This document shows, piece by piece, positions 43,267-52,011 of a stretch of DNA of 64,000 nt. Numbering within the stretch: the first letter of the stretch is position 1; each line of letters begins with the position of its first letter. The stretch covers positions 186,001 through 250,000 of the forward strand of contig NZ_JARXYX010000001.1 in assembly GCF_029893585.1 (NCBI RefSeq), read 5' to 3'. The translations under genes and the position numbers were made by a program. The notes below the pieces were generated by a model that saw only the letters and a list, made by a program, of their open reading frames with translations, did not search any database and was not told the origin of the DNA. This DNA is from Streptomyces sp. LBL. Its GTDB lineage: Bacteria > Actinomycetota > Actinomycetes > Streptomycetales > Streptomycetaceae.

Positions 43267-44166
43267 GTGACCGATCTGGTCATCCGCGCGCTCGACGAGC
43301 GCGACGCACCGCTCTTTGACACCCTGGCCGACCCGCTGAACGCTCGTGAGGCGCACCGTCTCACCCGGCACCGCCCCGACTGGAAGCGCGTTGCCCTGCG
43401 CGACGGCGAGGTCGTGGCGCGCGCCGCCTGGTGGGGCGGTCCCGACGACACCGAACCCCTCACCGTCAACTGGTTCGACGTGGCCGAGGGCGAGGAGGAA
43501 GCGGGCGCCGAACTCCTGCGCACCGCCCCCTGGCAGGTCGAACTCGAGATGAACCTGCCCGGGAGCTGGCGCGAGGACCCGGCCCTGCGCGCCGCCGCCC
43601 AGACCCGCTTCACCGCCGTACGCGACGCCGGGTACGCACTCCTGGTGGAACGCTTCCTGTACCGGTGGACCCCGGAGTGCGGGCTGCCGGAGCGGCCCGG
43701 CCGACTGGTGTTCCGGCCCGAACCGGACGACGAGGTGTTCCGCGACGCCCTGCGCCGCATCCACTCCGACACCCTGGACGCCCACGCCCTCAAGGCCATC
43801 GAGGAGGGCGGACTCGACCAGGCGGCCCAGGAGGAACTCGACTTCTTCCACTGGTGCCCGTCACCGCGGGAGTGGTGGCAGCTCGCCCACACTCCCCAGG
43901 GAGACCCGGTCGGCATCCACATCCCGGCGCACAACCCGGCGGGCCCCTGCGTCGGCTTCATCGGGGTACTGCCGGACCGGCGGGGACATGGCTACGCCTA
44001 CGACCTCCTGGCGGAATGCACCCACTTCCTGGTCGAGCGGGGTGCCGAGTTCGTCTCCGCGGCCACCGACCAGGGGAACGTCCCGATGGCCGTGAACTTC
44101 GCCAAGGCCGGCTATCCCGTCGTACGGGAACGGCTGAACTTCCACCTCGGCCGCACCACCGGCTGA
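43267..44166 (+). CDS. GNAT family N-acetyltransferase
   Basis: The 299-residue protein has a C-terminal GNAT domain with the acetyl-CoA loop LPDRRGHGYAYDLLAECTHF near residue 238 and the final ATDQGNVPMAVNFAKAGYP motif. The N-terminal half looks like a second, degenerate GNAT repeat. The GTG start follows GGAGG. It transfers acetyl groups to an unknown small-molecule amine or peptide. Its 3' end faces the oxidoreductase gene. Confidence 0.85.
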   Translation: MTDLVIRALDERDAPLFDTLADPLNAREAHRLTRHRPDWKRVALRDGEVVARAAWWGGPDDTEPLTVNWFDVAEGEEEAGAELLRTAPWQVELEMNLPGSWREDPALRAAAQTRFTAVRDAGYALLVERFLYRWTPECGLPERPGRLVFRPEPDDEVFRDALRRIHSDTLDAHALKAIEEGGLDQAAQEELDFFHWCPSPREWWQLAHTPQGDPVGIHIPAHNPAGPCVGFIGVLPDRRGHGYAYDLLAECTHFLVERGAEFVSAATDQGNVPMAVNFAKAGYPVVRERLNFHLGRTTG

Positions 44167-44173
44167 GCCAACC

Positions 44174-44283
44174 GTCCCGGCGCTGACCGGCGGTTCGGCC
44201 GTCGGCCAGTGCCGGGAGGCCTGTTGATCGGGTCTGCCGATCGGGCACGCTGATCCGGCCTGCCGATCGGGAACCGCCGGGAC
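44174..44283. terminator. Repeat-rich intergenic hairpin between convergent genes
   Basis: GTCCCGGCG at 44174-44182 and CGCCGGGAC at 44275-44283 are complementary and frame the whole gap. Inside it CTGCCGATCGGG is duplicated at 44234-44245 and 44260-44271. The structure sits between convergent stop codons and may help terminate both transcripts. Confidence 0.45.
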
Positions 44284-44285
44284 GT

Positions 44286-45167
44286 TCAGGCGTCGTTCAG
44301 CACGGCTTCGGCCGTCGCCAGGATCTCGGTGACCCGTAGGGCGAACGCGGCGTCGCACGGGTGCGGGCGGCCCGTGCGGGCGGAGTCGAGCAGGGCGTCC
44401 ACGGCTCGGGTGAGGGCGGGCAGGACTCCCTCGGAACCCTCCGGAAGGAGCGTCACCCCCGCCTCGCCCCGCAGCTCGACGGCCGCCCCGGCCGCCGCGG
44501 GCGGCGCCGTGAGACTCAGCGTCAGGGTGCTCGACGCACCGCCGGAGTGGTCCAGGACCAGGTGCACGGTGTCCCCGGGACCGGACGCCGCGGCAGCCAC
44601 CCGCCGGACATCGCCGAGCACCGGCAGCAGTACGGACAGCGCGTGCGGACCCACGTCCCACAGGGCGCCCTTCTCCTGCCGCCACGGCGAGTCGGCGAAC
44701 GGGCTGTCACTGGTGAACACCGAGCCCAGCCACTGCGCCCGCGCGGTGAACCAGCCCTCCACCCCGGCCTGCTCGGTGATCCACGCCTCGGGCTCGGACA
44801 GGAAACGGTTGGTGAAGAAGACGACCGAGGCGACACCGGCGTCCTGGACGGCGTCGACCACGGCCCGCCCCTCCTCGACCGTCATGGCGAGTGGCTTGTC
44901 CAGCAGCAGATGACGGCCCGCCCGCGCGGCCCGGGCCGCGAGCTCGGCCTGCACGCCCGGAGGCAGGGCGATCGCCACGGCGTCCACGTCGGCGAGCAAC
45001 GCGTCCGCGTCGTCGTACGCCCGCGTGCCGTGCAGGTCGGCCAGTTCCTTGGCCGCGTCGGGACGGCGCCCCCACACCCCGGCGAAGTCCACCCCCGGAT
45101 GTTCCTGCAGAGCGGGAGCATGGGCCATCCGGGCCCAGGGGCCCGTGCCGAGCAGTCCGATGCGCAT
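44286..45167 (-). CDS. Gfo/Idh/MocA family oxidoreductase
   Basis: The 293-residue enzyme shows the Rossmann loop MRIGLLGTGPWARMAHAPAL at the N terminus and the catalytic motif LLLDKPLAMTVEEG near residue 91. It is somewhat shorter than most family members. The ATG at 45167 has GAAAGG upstream. No sugar catabolic gene is adjacent, so its substrate is not deducible; a sugar or cyclitol is likely. It is the third family member in this window, and the three are not close duplicates. Confidence 0.88.
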   Translation of the reverse strand: MRIGLLGTGPWARMAHAPALQEHPGVDFAGVWGRRPDAAKELADLHGTRAYDDADALLADVDAVAIALPPGVQAELAARAARAGRHLLLDKPLAMTVEEGRAVVDAVQDAGVASVVFFTNRFLSEPEAWITEQAGVEGWFTARAQWLGSVFTSDSPFADSPWRQEKGALWDVGPHALSVLLPVLGDVRRVAAAASGPGDTVHLVLDHSGGASSTLTLSLTAPPAAAGAAVELRGEAGVTLLPEGSEGVLPALTRAVDALLDSARTGRPHPCDAAFALRVTEILATAEAVLNDA

Positions 45168-45430
45168 ACCGTCGCCTTTCACGCCGTACGACCTGGTGGG
45201 GACCGGAGGCGGGCGGCCGACCGGTCGAGGCCGAGCGTCGCACACGGGAAGGGCGGATGCGCAAGCCCCGGCGGCGCCGGGACGGCGACCAAAATACTGG
45301 TACCTCCGGCTCACCGCGTCGTTCGTGCGGTGACGGTCGGTGCCCGGGCTGGCAACCGCCGACGTGCGGTCTCTAGGATGGACTCCCTGTCCTGCCAGGC
45401 CAGTTGGCGTGGCATGAAGCTGGGGGAAAG

Positions 45431-46249
45431 ATGCAGACCGGTAAGCAGCTGTTAACGTCGATCGACGCCGCCGTGCCCACGGCCGCGCGGATGTACGATC
45501 ACTATCTGGGCGGCAAGGACAACTACGCGGCCGACCGGGCGGCGTGCGAGGAACTCGACAAGGTCGTTCCCAGCACCCGCCGCCTCGCCGTGAACAACAG
45601 GCGCTTCCTGCAGCGCGTGGTGAAGGTGCTGGCGCAGGACCACGGCATACGGCAGTTCCTCGACCACGGATCAGGCCTGCCCACCCAGGACAACGTCCAC
45701 CAGGTCGCCCAGCGCCACGCCCCGGACACCCACGTCGTCTACGTCGACAACGACCCGATGGTGCTGGTCCACGGCCGGGCGCTGCTGGACCAGAACGAGC
45801 GCACCGCCGTCATCCACGCGGACATGCGGGAGACCGACGAGATCTTCTCGCACCCGGACACCGCGCGCCTGATCGACTTCACCCAGCCGGTCGCCGTGCT
45901 CTTCAACTCGGTGATGCACTGCATCCCCGACAGCGACACGGACGGACCCCTCTCGGTGGTCCGCCGCGTCTCCGAACGGCTGGTGCCCGGCAGCTACCTG
46001 GTGATGTGCCAGCTGGTCAGCGAGGACCCCGAGGTCCGCACGTTCGTCACCGACTTCATGGACCAGGCGACCCAGGGCCACTGGGGCCGGGTGCGCCAGG
46101 AGAAGGACGTGGCCCAGTGGTTCGAGGGCATGAAGATCCTCGACCCCGGTCTGGTGGAGGTCTCCACCTGGCGGCCCGACTCCGAGGTGACGCCACGTCA
46201 GCTCACCCACGAGTGGATAGAGTTCGGTGGCGTGGCCCAGATCGTCTAG
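45431..46249 (+). CDS. SAM-dependent methyltransferase, DUF574 family
   Basis: The 272-residue protein is of the actinobacterial DUF574/Methyltransf_19 type: AAVPTAARMYDHYLGGKDNY at residues 10-29 is the family signature, followed by the SAM-binding loop FLDHGSGLPTQDNVHQVA. The methyl acceptor is unknown for most members; several are under developmental control in Streptomyces. The ATG at 45431 follows GGGGGAAAG. It stands alone; the 260-base region upstream shows no gene. Confidence 0.88.
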   Translation: MQTGKQLLTSIDAAVPTAARMYDHYLGGKDNYAADRAACEELDKVVPSTRRLAVNNRRFLQRVVKVLAQDHGIRQFLDHGSGLPTQDNVHQVAQRHAPDTHVVYVDNDPMVLVHGRALLDQNERTAVIHADMRETDEIFSHPDTARLIDFTQPVAVLFNSVMHCIPDSDTDGPLSVVRRVSERLVPGSYLVMCQLVSEDPEVRTFVTDFMDQATQGHWGRVRQEKDVAQWFEGMKILDPGLVEVSTWRPDSEVTPRQLTHEWIEFGGVAQIV

Positions 46250-46289
46250 TACTGCTGGAGTACCGCTGTCCCGCATCAGTGGTTGATTG

Positions 46290-46370
46290 TCAGTAGTCGC
46301 GTGACGTCTGCTGCTGGAGCGTCAGTTCCTCGTAGACGCGCCCGAAGCCGGCCAGGTCGCCCGGGCACGG
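46290..46370 (-). pseudogene. Gene-tail remnant
   Basis: A minus-strand stretch ending in TGA reads PGDLAGFGRVYEELTLQQQT then SRDY, coding-like and alpha-helical, but the frame upstream is not protein-like and has no start. It looks like the C-terminal end of a lost gene. The family was not identified. Confidence 0.35.
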
Positions 46371-46415
46371 AGCCGGACGGCTCGCCGTCGGCCACAGCGA
46401 CCGGTGTCGCCCCGT

Positions 46416-46446
46416 GGCTGGCGCCGACCCGTGGCCGGCGCCAGCC
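46416..46446. terminator. Hairpin between methyltransferase and KdgD genes
   Basis: GGCTGGCGCC (46416-46425) and GGCGCCAGCC (46437-46446) form a perfect 10-bp stem with an 11-base loop between two convergent genes. It fits a bidirectional terminator. Confidence 0.65.
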
Positions 46447-46493
46447 GTGATGAGCTGCTGAGCAACCCGGCCGTCCCGAAAGGGCTTTCGCGC

Positions 46494-47411
46494 TCAGCCG
46501 GCCGCGGCCAGCGCGCTGCGGCCGTCGGCGATGATGGCCGCCAGCTCCGCGCACTCCTCGGGGGTCAGCGGGAGCAGCGGCGGCCGCACCGGGCCCGCGG
46601 CTCCGCCTTCCAGGGTCACCCCTGCCTTGACCAGGGAGACCGCATACCCCGGTACGCGCTTGCGGAGCCGGACCATGGGGTGGAAGAAGGTCCGCAGGAG
46701 AGCGTCCACGAGCGGCCGGTCGTTCTCCTCCAGCGCACGCTGGAACGCCAGGGAGAGGTCGGGGGCGAAGGCGAAGGCGGCCGATGAGTAGAGGTCGACG
46801 CCGAGGGCCTGGTAGGCGAGCTGGCTGGCCTCGGCCGTCGGCATCCCGTTGAAGAAGTGGAACTCCTTGCCGGTTCCGGCCAGTTCGGCGCGCACGGCCG
46901 GGATGATGCGGGCGAGGAGGTCGAGGTCGCCGGTGCCGTCCTTGAAACCGCTGACGGCCGCGATCCGGGCGACGTCCACGGCCGACTCCTCGTCGAACCG
47001 CGCGTTGCCCCGGTTGTAGACGATCAGCGGCAGGCCGGTGGTCTCCGCGACGGCGCGGGTGTACGCGACCAGGCCCGCGCCGGGAGCCTCGACCAGGTAC
47101 GGGGGCATCAGCAGCAGGCCGTCCGCACCGGCCTCCGCGGCGCGCCGGGCGAAGCCGCGGGCCAGGCCGAGGGCACCGCCGGCCCCCGCGTAGACCGGGA
47201 CGCGGCCGCCCGTCACCTCCACGGCGGTCCGCACCACACGGGCGTACTCCTCGGTGTCCAGGGCGTGGAACTCACCGGTGCCACAGGCGACGAAGACGGC
47301 ACCCGGGCCGGCGTCCACCCCCGTGCCGATGTGTGTCCTCAAGCCCTCGTAGTCGACTTCTCCGGTGGCGGTGAAGGGGGTGACAGGGAAGAACAGAACG
47401 CCTTCGAACAT
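46494..47411 (-). CDS. kdgD: 5-dehydro-4-deoxyglucarate dehydratase
   Basis: The 305-residue enzyme is a class I aldolase-fold (DapA-like) dehydratase/decarboxylase that converts 5-dehydro-4-deoxy-D-glucarate to 2-oxoglutarate semialdehyde. The Schiff-base Lys157 is in AAVSGFKDGTGD, Tyr132 in VYNRGN, and the substrate loop is CGTGEFHAL at residues 43-51. It directly follows the 2-hydroxyacid dehydrogenase by 4 bases in an operon whose first gene is glucarate dehydratase, so the pathway assignment is firm. The next enzyme, the semialdehyde dehydrogenase, is not in this block. Confidence 0.92.
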   Translation of the reverse strand: MFEGVLFFPVTPFTATGEVDYEGLRTHIGTGVDAGPGAVFVACGTGEFHALDTEEYARVVRTAVEVTGGRVPVYAGAGGALGLARGFARRAAEAGADGLLLMPPYLVEAPGAGLVAYTRAVAETTGLPLIVYNRGNARFDEESAVDVARIAAVSGFKDGTGDLDLLARIIPAVRAELAGTGKEFHFFNGMPTAEASQLAYQALGVDLYSSAAFAFAPDLSLAFQRALEENDRPLVDALLRTFFHPMVRLRKRVPGYAVSLVKAGVTLEGGAAGPVRPPLLPLTPEECAELAAIIADGRSALAAAG

Positions 47412-47415
47412 GGGG

Positions 47416-48495
47416 TCAGGGCTCCTTGACGGGCGACGGGGCGGCGGCGGGCGGCGGTGCGGGGTCGTGGCCGCGGTGGTGGCGGGGTCCGTGGCCGGCG
47501 GGGGCGCCGGGCGCGGCCGGGACCCGCCCGGCGCGCACCACGTTGGTGAGGCGGCTCCCCTGCTCCAGGCGGACGATGTTGGCGGCGATCTCCGTGGCGC
47601 GGGCCTCGAAGGTCTCCTCGGTGTGCCCGGAGTTGTGCGGTGTCATCACCACGTTGGGCAGGGTGTGGAACGGCAGGCGGCTCGGCGCGTGCGGCGGGCC
47701 GGCCCACCACACGTCGAGGGCGGCGCCGGCGATGGTGCCGGCGCACAGCGCCTCGTACAGGGCCTCCTCCTGGACGACCGGGCCGCGGGCGACGTTGACG
47801 AGCAGGCAGTGGCGGCCCATCGCGGCCAGTTCGGCCGGTCCGATCAGTCCGCGGGTCGCGGGGCCGAGCGGTACGGTGACGACGACGATGTCGGATTCGG
47901 CCAGCAGCTGTGGCAGCCGGTCCGTACCGCCCACCCAGTCCGGCCGCAGACCGTCCGGCAGGCGGGCCGACGGATCGCGGCGCACGGCCCGTACGCCCAG
48001 GCCGACCGCCTGGCACAGCCGGCCGATCTCCGTTCCCGTCTCGCCGAATCCGATGATGCCGACGCGCCGCCCCCGCAGGGTGTTCCCGAAGGGCAGCGCG
48101 GAGTCGACGGCGACGTTCCGCCACCGTCCCGCGCGCAGCTCCTGGTCGGCCGTGAGGACGCGCCGGGACAGCATCAGCACGCACATCAGCACGTGTTCGG
48201 CGATCGACCTGCCGTGGTGGTGGGTGTTGGCCACGGTCACCTCCGGCCGCAGCGTGTCCAGGGGGATGCCGTCGTAGCCCGCGCCGACCACGTGGACGAG
48301 CCGCAGTCGCCGGGCTCGCCGCGCGGCGTCCTCGGTGAGCTGTGCGCCCACGTACACGTCGATGTCCTCAATGGTGGCGGCGATCCGTTCCGGGGCCCAC
48401 TCGGAGGCGGCCAGCCAGTCGTGTCCGCCCCCGGCCTCGGTCCTCAGCCGTTCGGTGAACCGGCTCAGGATCCGGTGGTTGAGCATGATGCGCAT
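47416..48495 (-). CDS. D-isomer-specific 2-hydroxyacid dehydrogenase
   Basis: The 359-residue protein has the NAD-binding loop VGIIGFGETGTEIGRL near residue 155 and the catalytic arginine motif NVARGPVVQEEAL near residue 240. The His is in MTPHNSGHTEET near residue 290. Family members reduce 2-keto acids to D-2-hydroxyacids. The gene lies between glucarate dehydratase and KdgD, 7 bases from the former. It does not belong to the standard glucarate pathway; it may interconvert an aldarate or keto-acid side product. The C-terminal tail is Pro/His-rich. Confidence 0.88.
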   Translation of the reverse strand: MRIMLNHRILSRFTERLRTEAGGGHDWLAASEWAPERIAATIEDIDVYVGAQLTEDAARRARRLRLVHVVGAGYDGIPLDTLRPEVTVANTHHHGRSIAEHVLMCVLMLSRRVLTADQELRAGRWRNVAVDSALPFGNTLRGRRVGIIGFGETGTEIGRLCQAVGLGVRAVRRDPSARLPDGLRPDWVGGTDRLPQLLAESDIVVVTVPLGPATRGLIGPAELAAMGRHCLLVNVARGPVVQEEALYEALCAGTIAGAALDVWWAGPPHAPSRLPFHTLPNVVMTPHNSGHTEETFEARATEIAANIVRLEQGSRLTNVVRAGRVPAAPGAPAGHGPRHHRGHDPAPPPAAAPSPVKEP

Positions 48496-48502
48496 GCCGT
48501 GA

Positions 48503-49777
48503 TCACCACCGGGGCGTCCTGGACTCGAAGGCCGGATCGAAGCGGCGCATGTAGCCGGTGTCGTCGCGGTCGCGCACCCCGCAGTCGAGGTACTGCCGGT
48601 GCAGCCGGGCGAGCGCGTCCCGGTCCAGCTCCACGCCGAGCCCCGGGGCGGTGGGCACCTCGACCCGCCCCTCGGTGAACCGCAGGACTCCCGGCGAGAT
48701 CACGTCCTCGTCCGGCCGCTTCCACGGCCAGTGGGTGTCGCAGGCGTAGGTCAGTTCCGGGGTGGCGGCTGCCAGATGGGTCATCGCGGCGAGGCTGATG
48801 CCGAGGTGGGAGTTGGAGTGCATGGACAGCCCCAGGCCGAACGTCTGGCAGATGGTGGCCAGGTGGGCGCAACGGCGCAGGCCGCCCCAGAAGTGGTGGT
48901 CGGACAGCACGATGCCCACCGCGCCCTGGGCGATGGCGGGGGCGAGGTCGTTGAAGGAGACCACGCACATGTTGGTGGCCAGGGGGGTGTCGGTCTGCCG
49001 CGCCACGGCCGCCATGCCGGCCATGCCCTTCGTCGGGTCCTCCAGGTACTGCAGGGTTCCGTCGAGTTCGCGGGCGACGCGGAGCGAGGTCTCCTCGCTC
49101 CAGGCGGCGTTGGGGTCCAGCCGCAGGGGCAGGTCGGGGAAGGCCGCCCGTAGGGCGCGTATCGCGGCGATCTCCTCGTCGGGCGGGAAGACGCCGCCCT
49201 TGAGCTTGACGGAGGAGAAGCCGTACTGGTCGATCATCCGCCGGGCCTGTTCCACCAGCCCCTCGGGGTCGAGCGCGGCGCCCCAGTCGTCGTCCCTCTG
49301 GCCGGGGTGCCCGGCCCACTTGTAGAAGAGGTAGGCGCTGTACGGCACGGCGGGGCGCACGGCGCCGCCGAGGAGGTCGCTGACCGGCCGTCCCACCAGC
49401 TTGCCCTGGATGTCCAGGCAGGCGACGTCGAACGGGGACACCACGCGGTCCACGGTGTTGCTGCCGGTGACCATGCCGGACATGCCGTCGCCGCCGGCGG
49501 TGTCCGGTCCGAGGGCGTGGCGGGTGCGCGCCATCAGGTCGTTCAGGCTCCAGACGTCCAGGCCGACGAGCTTCTCGGCGGCCCGGCGCAGGCGCTCCAG
49601 GTGCACGGTTCCGCCGTAGCTCTCGCCGATGCCGGTGACACCGCCCTCCGTGGTGAGCTCGACGATGGTGCGCAGCGCGTACGGCTCGTGCACTCCCACC
49701 GTGTTGAGCAGGGGATGGTCCCGGAAGGCCACGGGGGTGACCGTGACGTCGGCGATGCGTTCAGCCGTCCTGCCCAT
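48503..49777 (-). CDS. gudD: Glucarate dehydratase
   Basis: The 424-residue enolase-superfamily enzyme removes water from D-glucarate (and L-idarate) to give 5-dehydro-4-deoxyglucarate. The KXK motif is SSVKLKGGVFPP, the metal ligands are RLDPNAAW and QYLEDPTKG, and the His-Asp general base is in GLGLSMHSNSHLG. Length and layout match the GudD branch. ATG at 49777 has GAGGA eight bases upstream and was preferred to 49792, which lacks a ribosome binding site. It heads the operon gudD-dehydrogenase-kdgD and is divergent from the IclR gene, with an IclR-type site between them. Confidence 0.93.
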   Translation of the reverse strand: MGRTAERIADVTVTPVAFRDHPLLNTVGVHEPYALRTIVELTTEGGVTGIGESYGGTVHLERLRRAAEKLVGLDVWSLNDLMARTRHALGPDTAGGDGMSGMVTGSNTVDRVVSPFDVACLDIQGKLVGRPVSDLLGGAVRPAVPYSAYLFYKWAGHPGQRDDDWGAALDPEGLVEQARRMIDQYGFSSVKLKGGVFPPDEEIAAIRALRAAFPDLPLRLDPNAAWSEETSLRVARELDGTLQYLEDPTKGMAGMAAVARQTDTPLATNMCVVSFNDLAPAIAQGAVGIVLSDHHFWGGLRRCAHLATICQTFGLGLSMHSNSHLGISLAAMTHLAAATPELTYACDTHWPWKRPDEDVISPGVLRFTEGRVEVPTAPGLGVELDRDALARLHRQYLDCGVRDRDDTGYMRRFDPAFESRTPRW

Positions 49778-49803
49778 GAACACCGTCCTCATATGTAGCT
49801 GCT

Positions 49804-49819
49804 GTCTCCATTTGTAAAC
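49804..49819. promoter_or_regulatory. Candidate IclR operator, site 1
   Basis: GTCTCCA-TT-TGTAAAC at 49804-49819 matches a second site at 51916-51931 in 13 of 16 positions and is a partial palindrome. It lies between the divergent gudD and iclR genes. Confidence 0.6.
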
Positions 49820-49950
49820 AGGACCGGTGGCGCTGTCAATGATCCGGCGGATGCAGCTGACGATTCGGCACTAGAATCGACCGGCGCCGCCTTCCGTCCC
49901 GGGACGGGGGCGGACGACCACGTTCCGGCGTGAGCAACGGAGAGGGACGC

Positions 49951-50751
49951 ATGCGGGGAAGGGGCGAGCCCGCCGACGCGGACGGCGGGGGCGGGGGCGG
50001 GGTCCGCGAGGTGAAGTCCGCCGCGAGGACCGTCCAGGTGCTGGAGATCCTCGCCAACGGCGGCTCCGAACAGGTACGGCTGCGGGAGCTCTCCGAAAAA
50101 ACCGGTGTGCCCCGCTCCAGCCTCTACGCCCTGCTCCAGACCCTGGTGGCCTGTGGCTGGGTCCGCACCGATGCCACCAACTCCTTCTACAGCATCGGCA
50201 TCCGCGCGCTGCTCACCGGCACCCGGTACCTGGACACCGACGCCCGGCTCGGCCTGGCCGGTCCCGTCCTTGACCGGCTCGCGGAGGAACTGGGCGAGAC
50301 CACCCACTTCGCCCGGCTGGACGGCCCCGACATCGTGTACCTGGCCACCCGCGAGTCCCGCCACTACCTGCGTCCCTTCAGCCGGGTGGGACGGCGTCTG
50401 CCCGCACAGGCCTCGGCCCTCGGCAAGGCGCTGCTGGCCGAGCAGCCCCCCGCGTACCTCGAACGGGAACTGCCCCCGGTCCTCCCCTCGTACACCGCCC
50501 GGACCATCTCCGACCACGCCGCCCTGCGGGAACACCTCGACGCCGTCCGCAAGCGCGGCTACGCGATCGACGACGAGGAGCACATCGAGGGCGTGGTGTG
50601 CTTCGGCTTCGCCCTGCGCTACAGCAGTCCGGCCGAGGACGCCATCAGCTGCTCCGTGCCCACCGTCCGGCTGAGCGAGGAACACCGGGAGCGCATCGTG
50701 GCCGCGATGTTCCAGGCCAGGGAGGAACTGGAGCGGGCGCATCTGCGGTGA
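49951..50751 (+). CDS. IclR family transcriptional regulator
   Basis: The 266-residue regulator has the N-terminal winged helix RLRELSEKTGVPRSSLYALL at about residues 45-64 and the C-terminal IclR effector domain, including TTHFARLDGPDIVYLATRES and the ligand-side motif IDDEEHIEGVVCFGFALR near residue 218. The first 20 residues are Gly/Asp-rich. The ATG at 51 bases after a GTG alternative has a GGAGAGGG ribosome binding site. IclR proteins in glucarate and other aromatic or sugar acid loci respond to a pathway intermediate. It is central in the cluster and two matching operator-like sites lie at both divergent promoters. Confidence 0.92.
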   Translation: MRGRGEPADADGGGGGGVREVKSAARTVQVLEILANGGSEQVRLRELSEKTGVPRSSLYALLQTLVACGWVRTDATNSFYSIGIRALLTGTRYLDTDARLGLAGPVLDRLAEELGETTHFARLDGPDIVYLATRESRHYLRPFSRVGRRLPAQASALGKALLAEQPPAYLERELPPVLPSYTARTISDHAALREHLDAVRKRGYAIDDEEHIEGVVCFGFALRYSSPAEDAISCSVPTVRLSEEHRERIVAAMFQAREELERAHLR

Positions 50752-50781
50752 CCGGCACCGCGGATGACGCACCGTGACCTT

Positions 50782-51762
50782 TCAGCCCGCCGTACGGGGC
50801 TCCGGTAGCGCGGGCACCGGTGTGACGAGCGTGCCCTCCGTCATGAACTGGTGCAGGTTGCGGAAGGTCAGTTCCCCCATCTCCTGGCGCGTCTCCTCGG
50901 TGGCGCTGGCGATGTGCGGGAGCAGTACGACGTTGTCCAACTCCAGCAGGGCCGGCGGTACCTCGGGCTCATGGGCGAAGACGTCCAGGGCGGCGCCCGC
51001 AATCCCGCCGTTCACCAGGGCGGACACCAGGGCCGGTTCGTCGATGACGCTTCCCCGTGAGACGTTGACCAGGTAGCCCCGGGGCCCGAGCGCGTCGAGC
51101 ACGTCCGCCGAGATCAGACCCTGGGTGGCGCCGCCTCCGGAGACCGCCACGACCAGCACGTCGCATTCCGCCGCGAGCGCGGCGGGCGAGGACATGTAGG
51201 CGTAGTCCACGTCCGCGGCGGGGGTGCGCGAGTGATAGAGGAGTTCGACGCCGAAGCCTTCGAGCCGCCGGGCGATGGCGCGGCCGATCCGGCCGAGCCC
51301 GAGGATGCCCACGCGTTTTCCGCTCACCTTGGCCGACAGCGGGAAGGCGGCCGAGGTCCACGCGCCGCGGCGGACGAAACGGTCGGCGGCCGACAGTCGG
51401 CGCATCACATCGATCAGCGCGCCGACGGCGAGGTCGGCGACGCAGTCGGTGAGCACGTCCGGGGTGTTGCTGACGTCGATGCCGCGCGCCCGGGCCCGGG
51501 CCACGTCGGTGGTCTCGTAGCCGACTCCGAAGTGGACGATCGCGCCGAGCGCGGGCAGGGCGTCCATCAGTTCGTCGGGCATGCCGATCCGGGCGCTGGT
51601 CACGGCGGCCACCACCTCGCCGCCGTGGTCCCGCAGATAGCCGTCGGGATCGGGCAGTTCGGCCAGCCGCACGGTGTGGTGGTGTGCGGCCAGTGCGGTT
51701 TCCAGGGTCGGCAGCAGTGCGCAGACCTGGAGGACGGTGCCGCGGTGCGCTGTTCCGGTCAT
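50782..51762 (-). CDS. D-isomer-specific 2-hydroxyacid dehydrogenase
   Basis: The 326-residue enzyme has the dinucleotide loop VGILGLGRIGRAIARRLEGF near residue 150, the arginine motif NVSRGSVIDEPAL near residue 230 and the His motif LLPHIASATEETR near residue 280. It resembles glyoxylate/hydroxypyruvate or gluconate 2-reductases. It lies convergent to the IclR gene and divergent from the ABC transporter operon, with the second IclR-type site before its start. A second, clearly different member of the family lies 2.3 kb away in the same cluster. Confidence 0.88.
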   Translation of the reverse strand: MTGTAHRGTVLQVCALLPTLETALAAHHHTVRLAELPDPDGYLRDHGGEVVAAVTSARIGMPDELMDALPALGAIVHFGVGYETTDVARARARGIDVSNTPDVLTDCVADLAVGALIDVMRRLSAADRFVRRGAWTSAAFPLSAKVSGKRVGILGLGRIGRAIARRLEGFGVELLYHSRTPAADVDYAYMSSPAALAAECDVLVVAVSGGGATQGLISADVLDALGPRGYLVNVSRGSVIDEPALVSALVNGGIAGAALDVFAHEPEVPPALLELDNVVLLPHIASATEETRQEMGELTFRNLHQFMTEGTLVTPVPALPEPRTAG

Positions 51763-51915
51763 GCCGCTCCCCCTGCCGGGCGGGGACGGCGGGGGCTGGG
51801 TGTCGTGCGGGGCATGGGTGTCACTCCCGTTGTCGTGGAATCGCCGGGAGGCTCGCTCAACCGGCGCCTTTTGTCAGATGTCTTGACGCTTCTGCAGGTC
51901 GCGTTTAGCTTCAGC

Positions 51916-51931
51916 GTCTACAAATGTAAAC
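51916..51931. promoter_or_regulatory. Candidate IclR operator, site 2
   Basis: GTCTACA-AA-TGTAAAC at 51916-51931 is a 7-2-7 near-palindrome with one mismatch, matching site 1 at 49804 in 13 of 16 positions. A further half-site, GTATAGAC at 51942-51949, follows it. It sits between the divergent dehydrogenase and ABC transporter genes and so could control both. Confidence 0.6.
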
Positions 51932-52011
51932 CGGGTACGCAAGTATAGACAGCCACTTGGCGGTCGCGTCTCCGGAGTCAACACGTCAGCACCATCGGAG
52001 ATACGCCGACG

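Noticed and set aside
45431..46249. The DUF574 methyltransferase as the missing graspetide methyltransferase
   Set aside because: It belongs to a different family from the PIMT-like enzymes of graspetide clusters and lies 15 kb away in another gene neighbourhood.
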